DNA of 64,000 bases, taken from Eustoma russellianum. Taxonomy: Eukaryota; Streptophyta; Magnoliopsida; Gentianales; Gentianaceae. Both the position numbers and the translations under genes were made by a program. Within the stretch, counting starts at the first letter, position 1; every line of letters begins with the position of its first letter. This document shows, piece by piece, positions 48,689 through 59,771 of the stretch. The DNA lies in NCBI GenBank assembly GCA_036186865.1, contig AP025062.1, positions 9,050,410 to 9,114,409 on the forward strand, read 5' to 3'. The notes under the pieces are model-generated. The model ran no database searches, had not been told where the DNA came from, and worked only from the letters and a program-made list of their open reading frames with translations.

Positions 48689-48805
48689 ATGATATTCATA
48701 GAGGACGATAGCGAGTGGGCTGAATGGACGTTTAGAGCTTATCTTGGGAATTGTTATATGCTGTTTCTTATTATCTTAACTTTCTTTCATTCGTTGAGGA
48801 TTTAG
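48689..48805 (+). CDS. Conserved LTR micro-ORF, gypsy-3 copy
   Basis: Starts MIFIEDDSEWAEW, like gypsy-1, then continues with unrelated residues to a stop at 48803-48805 (38 codons), because the gypsy-1 stop site has changed. Compared with gypsy-1 over the shared codons and the preceding Tyr-Asp, I count seven base changes, six of them synonymous; the other is Gly to Ser. Confidence 0.4.
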   Translation: MIFIEDDSEWAEWTFRAYLGNCYMLFLIILTFFHSLRI

Positions 48806-49451
48806 TTGGTTGCGACCACAAATAATCTTTTGTAAACACATTACATCTTGATGTACGGATTTGATGGGTTAGATTTGTTTTGCATATATTTCCGTGCTTA
48901 CTCTCTTACGTCATTGATGATGTGTATTCGAGAGATGAGACGTCTTGTAGTCCTCTCAGTAGGTGATGAGCCTACGATGGGGTCAATGCAACATATTTTC
49001 ATGTATCATTTATTGTCACATGTTAGTTCTGTAAGACATGGCATATCACTGTTAACTCCGCACACACTAGTGCTACTTCTTATGTCTTATAGTCTTAACT
49101 AACCCTTAGGACATGCCATATATGTTGTGTATCTTGTGTTTGTTGCTTGGTGTCTTTGAAGATAGGTCAAAGAGAGCTTTACATTGAAAAAACGTGTTGT
49201 ACATAGCTTTAGTTGTTCTTTTTAATATTGTTGGTTGGTTAACTTTGTTTTAGGATAGTTTGTGTTGTATTATTGCCTTGTCTTTCAGGTACACGTACAT
49301 AGCTTGGAAATGCAATTAAAACCTGAAATTTTGTCCAAGCAAGGAGGTGATAAGCAAGTAGCTTACAAGCAAGGTGGTGACAAGTACCCATGTCAAATCT
49401 GAATTTGTTCCTCACGTTAAGCATGGAGAGACAAGCTGCTCAAAGCTTTAA

Positions 49452-49766
49452 CCAATAGGAAGGAGTCTTGCAAATGCTCAAACCAATCACAATCAAGTGA
49501 AGACAATTCAGCAAGCTGCACAAACTTGGATCCAATCAAATTCAATGAAGAAATCGGCTGGTTTATGGTTAAATGGTTTGAATATTCAAAGCCTAAACTA
49601 CAACCAATCAAAAGGAGTTCAAACCAAGCTGCTCAATGTGTTAACCAATCAAAATTGTGGCTGAAAGCTAGCATGGAAGAAACGTTAAATCCTTTGAAAA
49701 TTCAAAGCCAACTTGCAACCAATCAAAAGGCCATTCCAAAGCAAGCTGCTCCATGTATTAACCAAT
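49452..49766 (+). promoter_or_regulatory. Seven CCAAT boxes in array LTR
   Basis: CCAAT at 49452, 49483, 49532, 49604, 49645, 49719 and 49762, mostly as AACCAATCAAA, embedded in a degenerate repeat of about 117 bp that also carries CAAGCTGCTC. They lie 150-460 bp upstream of the TATA box. CCAAT is the core bound by NF-Y; binding is inferred. The cluster recurs in LTRs 2-4. Confidence 0.6.
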
Positions 49767-49915
49767 CAAATTGATCAAGAAAAAGGCTGGAAAACAGGAT
49801 GGAGAGCACGGCAAGCAACCAGATTCTTGGAGCCAAAGTTGTTCAAAAACAAGCACCTTATTTTTAGTCTTGTACTTTGTACTTTAAACCTTGTACTCTT
49901 GTAATTTTCGTTTGG

Positions 49916-49923
49916 TATAAATA
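49916..49923 (+). promoter_or_regulatory. TATA box of array LTR 1
   Basis: TATAAATA in GGTATAAATAGC, about 370 bp before the LTR end. The same box is present in LTRs 2 and 3 (about 54656 and 59396) and expected in LTR 4 beyond the window. It places the likely transcript start near 49950. Confidence 0.65.
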
Positions 49924-50292
49924 GCTTAGGAATTTGAATGTACAAAAACACAATTTCATATATACATTTCAATCAAAACTTCCTTTAAGGAATTCTCAAC
50001 TTTCTAGTTGAAGTTTAAGACCACTAACGGTTTTCTTTCAAGTTCCTAGCCTAGAACTTGTTAAGTATTTACTTCATTTTTGGTTTACAGCATCTTAGGG
50101 TCTCAATGAGGTTTTAGATGTGTTGGAATGCCAAAGAGGAAGAGGTGTTGGCATAAATTGAGCCAAGAACAAACGGTTACAGTTCAAGGGGTGTCTTTGG
50201 GATGTTCTTTGCCATAGCCGGGGTTCAAATCAGTTTGGAGTAGGAGACAAAGTCCTGGAAACGTTTTTCTAGCCTTCATTTGGCTCATCAAT

Positions 50293-50304
50293 TGGTATCA
50301 GAGC
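50293..50304 (+). other. Array unit 1 primer-binding site
   Basis: TGGTATCAGAGC, two bases after the LTR; matches initiator-Met tRNA. Equivalent sites lie at 55034-55045 and 59774-59785. Confidence 0.88.
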
Positions 50305-52256
50305 GTTGGTTAGTCTTCTATTCATGTTTACGTTGTTTAAACTTGCATATGACTGATGCTGCCCAAAACCGTTTAGTAAGCTGTTTTGTTGTCCATCTAG
50401 AATCTGTTTATTTAGATAGTTAGTTCATGTTTTAAAGTGTTTATTAGTTGGTTTACAATAGTTTGGTAAGTTAGTTTAAGTAGCAAAACCGAAAACACCA
50501 CAAAAAGAACTTAGACTAGACTTAATTGTGTTAGAATCTGTTTGTGTAGTCTAGTTAAAACCTTGTGTAACCTGATTGTTCTTGTTCAATCTAGCTTAGA
50601 CAATGTTCATTAGGTCCTAATCTAGAAGTTTAAATGGTAGTTTAGTGATTCCTTAAAACAGAAAACTTGAACACAAAAATAGATTAGTTAATAGTTTAGT
50701 TTGTAATCAAGTTGTTAAAATTCTGTTTTAGTAGTTGTGTGCAATCTGTTTTACACGTTTTATTTGCTGCCTTATTTAGCTTAGTTAGACTAGTTTACAA
50801 CATAATTTAAAAGGTTTAGTTGGTTGTTTAGTTTAGAACAAGAAATCCGAAAACTAAAGAACAAAACAAGTAGTTTTAGTTAACTATGTATGCTGCCTAG
50901 TTTCTAGTGATATACGTTTGATAAGTAGGATATAAACACTTGCATCTAGTAACATCTAGCTTAGAAACTGATTGCATCATACAAACAAAAACCAAGACAA
51001 AAACAAGTAGAATAGATAACTTAAAAACAAAACAAAACAAGTTAGTTAGTTTGCATCAAAACTGATTTCCATTAGTGTTATAGTAATCAGCCCTTATAAA
51101 TTGCATTTAGAAACAACTAAGTTGCATTTAGCTATCTTAAGATTAGTTAGATCATTTGCATCAAAAACAGAAAAAAAAAAACCGAAACAATTTAGTTTAA
51201 ACTTGATTAAATCTTTGAATGCTATTTGTTTAAACTTGTTGAATTTGATTTCACCACCCCCGTTACACCTTAAGTCATTGTTTGGTACAAACTTGATTGA
51301 ATCTTTTAATTGAAACATTATTGACTTGAGATTTGTTAAAAGTGAAGTAAATTTGTAAGAAACAAGATTTGATTTCAAATTTTAACGTTGGCTTTACGTT
51401 TATCTTTACTTGGGATTGATTCAATTGTTTAAAGACTTTATTGGACTTAAGTTCTTACTTAGGATCACTTTGTCTATATTTATCCCTACACTGTTAAATT
51501 GCCGACCCTGTTATCATCTTGTTGTCTTTACACTTCTTCAACTTGCATTGAACTTTCATCTATATTTGGTTGTTAAATTTGTGAAACAGTTTCCATATCA
51601 TTAGTGTTCTTCCGTGTTGTTCAAAGAACGTTTCACAAAAGCCACACCAAAACTTGTGCAAGTAAAACCAAAGAAAAAGAAGCCGTGAGCAATGTCTCAT
51701 AAAGGCAAGTGAGCAGTAGACTCACAAAACAGACAAAGCCAATCCAAAGGAAAATAATTAGGCTTGTTTGTGAAAGAAACTGAGAGAAAAGTCATTTTTA
51801 ACGTCAAAAAGCAAGAGACAAGACGTATGAGTGATTTGCACAAGAAGTGAGATATAGCCATCCAAAGTTCACAAAAGGTGAATTGTGCAAAACCAAAAGC
51901 AAATACCTACACCAAAAGTGTTGACTGTTGTAAAAGGTTCCTCGAACAAACCCTTGTTGAACACTTGTGTGTATGTACTGTCTTTCACTTTATTTACAAT
52001 TGAATGTGCATTAAAGTTTAAAGTAAGTTAAAGGATTGTTCTATAAAAACCCTTAGCTTTCTTTGATTCAGCCAAAAACATCACTTGACTTCTATTTTTC
52101 TTTGAATCTTAGATAGTCCAAGATTGTTGTTTATTCAATTGTCAATTTGAAGTAGAAATTTACGTTTTGTTAAAGTTATAGTTTGATCTTACTTGCTTGT
52201 ATTCTGACTTATTTATCTCATTGTTTTACCATCTTGGTTGATTGTTTTGATTAAAC
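50305..52256 (+). other. Array unit 1 leader, non-coding
   Basis: About 1.95 kb between primer site and ORF, dense in TTAGTT/CTAGTTT motifs and multiple stops in all frames. I see no coding remnant. Units 2 and 3 repeat it almost exactly. Confidence 0.6.
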
Positions 52257-53552
52257 ATGATTCTAAAAACCATTTGGGGAGTTGAATGCCATAGGAAAGA
52301 CTATGATGAACTGGAAAAACGTATAAACTCCTTTGGTCGTACGAATGGTTTATGGGTTGGATATTGGGAATGTAAAACTCCTAGATATCAAACTCTTTCT
52401 CAGTGCAATAAAGACGTTAGTGCATATTACAATGAAATGCTTGATGATTTGTACTATGCTTATGTTGAAGAACATGAGGAATTAAGCATGATTAGGTTCT
52501 TTGCTGGATTAGATAAAGAGATAACTGATTGCATGTTGTCTGAAAAATTCTCATCACTTTATGACATGTATAAAAAGGCAAAGATTGTTCAATCAAACCT
52601 AATCCCATGGCAAGTTAATGAAAACTATGGGTATGAACTGAACTCTTGTGATTCTGAAAATGACAAACCAAATCCAGTTAAGTTAAGCAATTTGAGTCAG
52701 ACTATGGGTAATATTGAAAATGCATTGCTTCAACTTAGAGACATGGTGCAAGTATTGATAGAATCTGAAAAGAACAAAGACTTGCAATCTGACATTTCTG
52801 TGAATGATGGTTTGTATGAAATTAGCCCCAAAATGCCTGAAACTGGAACTCCTTTATCTGAATTGCATGTTCAACCTTGTGTACTGTCTGAAGAAGACCC
52901 TTCACTTGAATCTGTTGGTGATTTCCAAAGTGTTAGTCGTTTGCTTATAGATGATGTTAATTGTGATAACACTTTGTCTGAAAATGATTTACATTGTGAC
53001 ATGCATATAAATGAAATCCCTGTGCATGATCTGCATTCTGCTGAGATGCTTGTTTCTGGGTTACAATCTGAATTACATCCTGTACATTTCATTGATGACA
53101 TTGATGTAAGTAATTCTGTTGAGAATGACATTGATAAACTAGATTCTTATGATTTGATGTTAGCTGAACTAGATTGTCTACTTGATGTAGAGCTTGATCA
53201 TGATGTCATTACTGAAATAGATTCAGCTACAAATGAACATAAATCCTTGGATGAACTAGTTAATGAATTGAATAACATATTTAGTATAGATGAAGACTCT
53301 ATTTCTGAAATATCTATTTCATCTCATCTTGTTGAATGTCTGCCTGTTGTCATCTCAATTGATACATCTTGTCTAAATATTGCACATGTCTGTAAGATTT
53401 GTACATTTAGTGTTAACATGTTGCAATATGCTTTTTGGATGTTGTTTTATCTGTTAGGATGTATGTGTTCTAAAATTTTTGTTATCATATTGTTAATACA
53501 TCCTAAATATTTTAGAAAGCGTGTACACACCTTATTCTTTCTTCAAAGATAA
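52257..53552 (+). CDS. Gag-like protein of array unit 1, with acidic middle and hydrophobic C-terminus
   Basis: 431 codons. Residues about 45-115 resemble the plant retrotransposon gag fold: LSQCNKDVSAYYNEM, then EEHEELSMIRFFAGLDKEI, then LYDMYKKAKIVQ, as in gag proteins with a spacer of YxxEM...RFLxGL type. Residues 120-180 include a helical segment (IENALLQLRDMVQVLIE). Residues 185-358 are strongly acidic with repeated Asp/Glu/Ser. Residues about 384-414 are hydrophobic (YAFWMLFYLLGCMCSK, FVIILLIH) followed by a basic tail, a predicted membrane anchor. No CCHC knuckle is present. Placed late in the element, just ahead of the polypurine tract. Identical in units 2 and 3. Gag assignment is from pattern, not a search. 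Confidence 0.65.
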   Translation: MILKTIWGVECHRKDYDELEKRINSFGRTNGLWVGYWECKTPRYQTLSQCNKDVSAYYNEMLDDLYYAYVEEHEELSMIRFFAGLDKEITDCMLSEKFSSLYDMYKKAKIVQSNLIPWQVNENYGYELNSCDSENDKPNPVKLSNLSQTMGNIENALLQLRDMVQVLIESEKNKDLQSDISVNDGLYEISPKMPETGTPLSELHVQPCVLSEEDPSLESVGDFQSVSRLLIDDVNCDNTLSENDLHCDMHINEIPVHDLHSAEMLVSGLQSELHPVHFIDDIDVSNSVENDIDKLDSYDLMLAELDCLLDVELDHDVITEIDSATNEHKSLDELVNELNNIFSIDEDSISEISISSHLVECLPVVISIDTSCLNIAHVCKICTFSVNMLQYAFWMLFYLLGCMCSKIFVIILLIHPKYFRKRVHTLFFLQR

Positions 53553-53691
53553 GGATGCACCAAGGTATTTCACCTTCACCATTTGTATTATCATGTTCCT
53601 ATTTGGTTATGGTGTAGTTGAGCATACGTGTACATCCTAAACCCCTATCCCTTATTCTATCCATGTTGAGATCCGAGGACGAATCATTTTC

Positions 53692-53704
53692 AAGAGGGAG
53701 GGAA
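53692..53704 (+). other. Polypurine tract, unit 1/LTR 2
   Basis: AAGAGGGAGGGAA directly before LTR 2. Repeated at 58432-58444 and 63171-63183. Confidence 0.85.
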
Positions 53705-55031
53705 TGATGAGCCCACGATGGGGTCAATGCAACATATTTTCATGTATCATTTATTGTCACATGTTAGTTCTGTAAGACATGGCATATCACTGTTAACTCC
53801 GCACACACTAGTGCTACTTCTTATGTCTTATAGTCTTAACTAACCCTTAGGACATGTCATATATGTTGTGTATCTTGTGTTTGTTGCTTGGTGTCTTTGA
53901 AGATAGGTCAAAGAGAGCTTTACATTGAAAAAACGTGTTGTACATATCTTTAGTTGTTCTTTTTAATATTGTTGGTTGGTTAACTTTGTTTTAGGATAGT
54001 TTGTGTTGTATTATTGCCTTGTCTTTCAGGTACACGTACATAGCTTGGAAATGCAATTAAAACCTGAAATTTTGTCCAAGCAAGGAGGTGATAAGCAAGT
54101 AGCTTACAAGCAAGGTGATGACAAGCACCCATGTCAAATCTGAATTTGTTCCTCATGTTAAGCATGGAGAGACAAGCTGCTCAAAGCTTTAACCAATAGG
54201 AAGGAATCTTGCAAATGCTCAAACCAATCACAATCAAGTGAAGACAATTCAGCAAGCTGCACAAACTTGGATCCAATCAAATTCAATGAAGAAATCGGCT
54301 GGTTTATGGTTAAATGGTTTGAATATTCAAAGCCTAAACTACAACCAATCAAAAGGAGTTCAAACCAAGCTGCTCAATGTGTTAACCAATCAAAATTGTG
54401 GCTGAAAGCTAGCATGGAAGAAACGTTAAATCCTTTGAAAATTCAAAGCCAACTTGCAACCAATCAAAAGGCCATTCCAAAGCAAGCTGCTCCATGTATT
54501 AACCAATCAAATTGATCAAGAAAAAGGCTGGAAAACAGGATGGAGAGCACGGCAAGCAACCAGATTCTTGGAGCCAAAGTTGTTCAAAAGCAAGTACCTT
54601 ATTTTTAGTCTTGTACTTTGTACTTTAAACCTTGTACTCTTGTAATTTTCGTTTGGTATAAATAGCTTAGGAATTTGAATGTACAAAAACACAATTTCAT
54701 ATATGCATTTCAATCAAAACTTCCTTTAAGGAATTCTCAACTTTCTAGTTGAAGTTTAAGACCACTAACGGTTTTCTTTCAAGTTCCTAGCCTAGAACTT
54801 GTTAAGTATTTACTTCATTTTTGGTTTACAGCATCTTAGGGTCTCAATGAGGTTTTAGATGTGTTGGAATGCCAAAGAGGAAGAGGTGTTGGCATAAATT
54901 GAGCCAAGAACAAACGGTTACAGTTCAAGGGGTGTCTTTGGGATGTTCTTTGCCATAGCCGGGGTTCAAATCAGTTTGGAGTAGGAGACAAAGTCCTGGA
55001 AACGTTTTTCTAGCCTTCATTTGGCTCATCA
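53705..55031 (+). repeat. Array LTR 2
   Basis: 1,327 bp, TGATGAGCC...GGCTCATCA. It serves as 3' LTR of unit 1 and 5' LTR of unit 2. Near-identical to LTRs 3 and 4. Confidence 0.93.
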
Positions 55032-56996
55032 ATTGGTATCAGAGCGTTGGTTAGTCTTCTATTCATGTTTACGTTGTTTAAACTTGCATATTATTGATGC
55101 TGCCCAAAACCGTTTAGTAAGCTGTTTTGTTGTCCATCTAGAATCTGTTTATTTAGATAGTTAGTTCATGTTTTAAAGTGTTTATTAGTTGGTTTACAAT
55201 AGTTTGGTAAGTTAGTTTAAGTAGCAAAACCGAAAACACCACAAAAAGAACTTAGACTAGACTTAATTGTGTTAGAATCTGTTTGTGTAGTCTAGTTAAA
55301 ACCTTGTGTAACCTGATTGTTCTTGTTCAATCTAGCTTAGACAATGTTCATTAGGTCCTAATCTAGAAGTTTAAATGGTAGTTTAGTGATTCCTTAAAAC
55401 AGAAAACTTGAACACAAAAATAGATTAGTTAATAGTTTAGTTTGTAATCAAGTTGTTAAAATTCTGTTTTAGTAGTTGTGTGCAATCTGTTTTACATGTT
55501 TTATTTGCTGCCTTATTTAGCTTAGTTAGACTAGTTTACAACATAATTTAAAAGGTTTAGTTGGTTGTTTAGTTTAGAACAAGAAATCCGAAAACTAAAG
55601 AACAAAACAAGTAGTTTTAGTTAACTATGTATGCTGCCTAGTTTCTAGTGATATACGTTTGATAAGTAGGATATAAACACTTGCATCTAGTAACATCTAG
55701 CTTAGAAACTGATTGCATCATACAAACAAAAACCAAGACAAAAACAAGTAGAATAGATAACTTAAAAACAAAACAAAACAAGTTAGTTAGTTTGCATCAA
55801 AACTGATTTCCATTAGTGTTATAGTAATCAGCCCTTATAAATTGCATTTAGAAACAACTAAGTTGCATTTAGCTATCTTAAGATTAGTTAGATCATTTGC
55901 ATCAAAAACAGAAAAAAAAAACCGAAACAATTTAGTTTAAACTTGATTAAATCTTTGAATGCTATTTGTTTAAACTTGTTGAATTTGATTTCACCACCCC
56001 CGTTACACCTTAAGTCATTGTTTGGTACAAACTTGATTGAATCTTTTAATTGAAACATTATTGACTTGAGATTTGTTAAAAGTGAAGTAAATTTGTAAGA
56101 AACAAGATTTGATTTCAAATTTTAACGTTGGCTTTACGTTTATCTTTACTTCAGATTGATTCAATTGTTTAAAGACTTTATTGGACTTAAGTTCTTACTT
56201 AGGATCACTTTGTCTATATTTATCCCTACACTGTTAAATTGCCGACCCTGTTATCATCTTGTTGTCTTTACACTTCTTCAACTTGCATTGAACTTTCATC
56301 TATATTTGGTTGTTAAATTTGTGAAACAGTTTCCATATCATTAGTGTTCTTCCGTGTTGTTCAAAGAACGTTTCACAAAAGCCACACCAAAACTTGTGCA
56401 AGTAAAACCAAAGAAAAAGAAGCCGTGAGCAATGTCTCATAAAGGCAAGTGAGCAGTAGACTCACAAAACAGACAAAGCCAATCCAAAGGAAAATAATTA
56501 GGCTTGTTTGTGAAAGAAACTGAGAGAAAAGTCATTTTTAACGTCAAAAAGCAAGAGACAAGACGTATGAGTGATTTGCACAAGAAGTGAGATATAGCCA
56601 TCCAAAGTTCACAAAAGGTGAATTGTGCAAAACCAAAAGCAAATACCTACACCAAAAGTGTTGACTGTTGTAAAAGGTTCCTCGAACAAACCCTTGTTGA
56701 ACACTTGTGTGTATGTACTGTCTTTCACTTTATTTACAATTGAATGTGCATTAAAGTTTAAAGTAAGTTAAAGGATTGTTCTATACAAACCCTTAGCTTT
56801 CTTTGATTCAGCCAAAAACATCACTTGACTTCTATTTTTCTTTGAATCTTAGATAGTCCAAGATTGTTGTTTATTCAATTGTCAATTTGAAGTAGAAATT
56901 TACGTTTTGTTAAAGTTATAGTTTGATCTTACTTGCTTGTATTCTGACTTATTTATCTCATTGTTTTACCATCTTGGTTGATTGTTTTGATTAAAC

Positions 56997-58292
56997 ATGA
57001 TTCTAAAAACCATTTGGGGAGTTGAATGCCATAGGAAAGACTATGATGAACTGGAAAAACGTATAAACTCCTTTGGTCGTACGAATGGTTTATGGGTTGG
57101 ATATTGGGAATGTAAAACTCCTAGATATCAAACTCTTTCTCAGTGCAATAAAGACGTTAGTGCATATTACAATGAAATGCTTGATGATTTGTACTATGCT
57201 TATGTTGAAGAACATGAGGAATTAAGCATGATTAGGTTCTTTGCTGGATTAGATAAAGAGATAACTGATTGCATGTTGTCTGAAAAATTCTCATCACTTT
57301 ATGACATGTATAAAAAGGCAAAGATTGTTCAATCAAACCTAATCCCATGGCAAGTTAATGAAAACTATGGGTATGAACTGAACTCTTGTGATTCTGAAAA
57401 TGACAAACCAAATCCAGTTAAGTTAAGCAATTTGAGTCAGACTATGGGTAATATTGAAAATGCATTGCTTCAACTTAGAGACATGGTGCAAGTATTGATA
57501 GAATCTGAAAAGAACAAAGACTTGCAATCTGACATTTCTGTGAATGATGGTTTGTATGAAATTAGCCCCAAAATGCCTGAAACTGGAACTCCTTTATCTG
57601 AATTGCATGTTCAACCTTGTGTACTGTCTGAAGAAGACCCTTCACTTGAATCTGTTGGTGATTTCCAAAGTGTTAGTCGTTTGCTTATAGATGATGTTAA
57701 TTGTGATAACACTTTGTCTGAAAATGATTTACATTGTGACATGCATATAAATGAAATCCCTGTGCATGATCTGCATTCTGCTGAGATGCTTGTTTCTGGG
57801 TTACAATCTGAATTACATCCTGTACATTTCATTGATGACATTGATGTAAGTAATTCTGTTGAGAATGACATTGATAAACTAGATTCTTATGATTTGATGT
57901 TAGCTGAACTAGATTGTCTACTTGATGTAGAGCTTGATCATGATGTCATTACTGAAATAGATTCAGCTACAAATGAACATAAATCCTTGGATGAACTAGT
58001 TAATGAATTGAATAACATATTTAGTATAGATGAAGACTCTATTTCTGAAATATCTATTTCATCTCATCTTGTTGAATGTCTGCCTGTTGTCATCTCAATT
58101 GATACATCTTGTCTAAATATTGCACATGTCTGTAAGATTTGTACATTTAGTGTTAACATGTTGCAATATGCTTTTTGGATGTTGTTTTATCTGTTAGGAT
58201 GTATGTGTTCTAAAATTTTTGTTATCATATTGTTAATACATCCTAAATATTTTAGAAAGCGTGTACACACCTTATTCTTTCTTCAAAGATAA
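56997..58292 (+). CDS. Gag-like protein of array unit 2
   Basis: Identical in all 431 residues to the unit 1 product. The same start context (TTAAACATG) and 3' flank are kept. Leader 55046-56996 differs from unit 1 at a few sites, for example CTATACAAACCC for CTATAAAAACCC near 56780. Confidence 0.65.
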   Translation: MILKTIWGVECHRKDYDELEKRINSFGRTNGLWVGYWECKTPRYQTLSQCNKDVSAYYNEMLDDLYYAYVEEHEELSMIRFFAGLDKEITDCMLSEKFSSLYDMYKKAKIVQSNLIPWQVNENYGYELNSCDSENDKPNPVKLSNLSQTMGNIENALLQLRDMVQVLIESEKNKDLQSDISVNDGLYEISPKMPETGTPLSELHVQPCVLSEEDPSLESVGDFQSVSRLLIDDVNCDNTLSENDLHCDMHINEIPVHDLHSAEMLVSGLQSELHPVHFIDDIDVSNSVENDIDKLDSYDLMLAELDCLLDVELDHDVITEIDSATNEHKSLDELVNELNNIFSIDEDSISEISISSHLVECLPVVISIDTSCLNIAHVCKICTFSVNMLQYAFWMLFYLLGCMCSKIFVIILLIHPKYFRKRVHTLFFLQR

Positions 58293-58444
58293 GGATGCAC
58301 CAAGGTATTTCACCTTCACCATTTGTATTATCATGTTCCTATTTGGTTATGGTGTAGTTGAGCATACGTGTACATCCTAAACCCCTATCCCTTATTCTAT
58401 CCATGTTGAGATCCGAGGACGAATCATTTTCAAGAGGGAGGGAA

Positions 58445-59771
58445 TGATGAGCCCACGATGGGGTCAATGCAACATATTTTCATGTATCATTTATTGTCAC
58501 ATGTTAGTTCTGTAAGACATGGCATATCACTGTTAACTCCGCACACACTAGTGCTACTTCTTATGTCTTATAGTCTTAACTAACCCTTAGGACATGTCAT
58601 ATATGTTGTGTATCTTGTGTTTGTTGCTTGGTGTCTTTGAAGATAGGTCAAAGAGAGCTTTACATTGAAAAAACGTGTTGTACATATCTTTAGTTGTTCT
58701 TTTTAATATTGTTGGTTGGTTAACTTTGTTTTAGGATAGTTTGTGTTGTATTATTGCCTTGTCTTTCAGGTACACGTACATAGCTTGGAAATGCAATTAA
58801 AACCTGAAATTTTGTCCAAGCAAGGAGGTGATAAGCAAGTAGCTTACAAGCAAGGTGATGACAAGCACCCATGTCAAATCTGAATTTGTTCCTCATGTTA
58901 AGCATGGAGAGACAAGCTGCTCAAAGCTTTAACCAATAGGAAGGAATCTTGCAAATGCTCAAACCAATCACAATCAAGTGAAGACAATTCAGCAAGCTGC
59001 ACAAACTTGGATCCAATCAAATTCAATGAAGAAATCGGTTGGTTTATGGTTAAATGGTTTGAATATTCAAAGCCTAAACTACAACCAATCAAAAAGAGTT
59101 CAAACCAAGCTGCTCAATGTGTTAACCAATCAAAATTGTGGCTGAAAGCTAGCATGGAAGAAACGTTAAATCCTTTGAAAATTCAAAGCCAACTTGCAAC
59201 CAATCAAAAGGCCATTCCAAAGCAAGCTGCTCCATGTATTAACCAATCAAATTGATCAAGAAAAAGGCTGGAAAACAGGATGGAGAGCACGGCAAGCAAC
59301 CAGATTCTTGGAGCCAAAGTTGTTCAAAAGCAAGTACCTTATTTTTAGTCTTGTACTTTGTACTTTAAACCTTGTACTCTTGTAATTTTCGTTTGGTATA
59401 AATAGCTTAGGAATTTGAATGTACAAAAACACAATTTCATATATACATTTCAATCAAAACTTCCTTTAAGGAATTCTCAACTTTCTAGTTGAAGTTTAAG
59501 ACCACTAACGGTTTTCTTTCAAGTTCCTAGCCTAGAACTTGTTAAGTATTTACTTCATTTTTGGTTTACAGCATCTTAGGGTCTCAATGAGGTTTTAGAT
59601 GTGTTGGAATGCCAAAGAGGAAGAGGTGTTGGCATAAATTGAGCCAAGAACAAACGGTTACAGTTCAAGGGGTGTCTTTGGGATGTTCTTTGCCATAGCC
59701 GGGGTTCAAATCAGTTTGGAGTAGGAGACAAAGTCCTGGAAACGTTTTTCTAGCCTTCATTTGGCTCATCA
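58445..59771 (+). repeat. Array LTR 3
   Basis: 1,327 bp; differs from LTR 2 at only a few sites (for example CGGTTGG near 59037 and AAAAAGAGTT near 59091). Confidence 0.93.

Larger units (their letters stand above)
46662..48963 (+). mobile_element. gypsy-3: LTR of the gypsy-1 family, interrupted by the tandem array
   Basis: Begins TGTTATGTCCCGCGCCCTCC, matching the start of the gypsy-1 LTR in element orientation but on the plus strand. It follows that LTR in order: palindrome array (47522-47760), TATA-like array (48140-48320), hairpin GCTAGCGTTTTTCGCTAAG (about 48632-48650), micro-ORF (48689-48805), and CGTCTTGTAGTCCTCTCAGTA. About 50 bp of expected LTR end are missing where the array starts at 48964; these, and any interior, would lie beyond the window. 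Whether it is a solo LTR or a 5' LTR is unknown. Confidence 0.85.
48964..50290 (+). repeat. Array LTR 1
   Basis: TGATGAGCC...GGCTCATCA, a 9-bp perfect inverted terminus. This is the outermost and most divergent LTR: about ten differences from LTRs 2-4 by eye, for example GAGCCTACG instead of GAGCCCACG. The left flank is GTAGG (48959-48963); its partner would be outside the window. Confidence 0.92.

Noticed and set aside
49239..49972. Several 60-80 codon frames in the array LTR, repeated in every unit
   Set aside because: They overlap the CCAAT/TATA promoter region on both strands, have no protein family, and repeat only because the LTR repeats.
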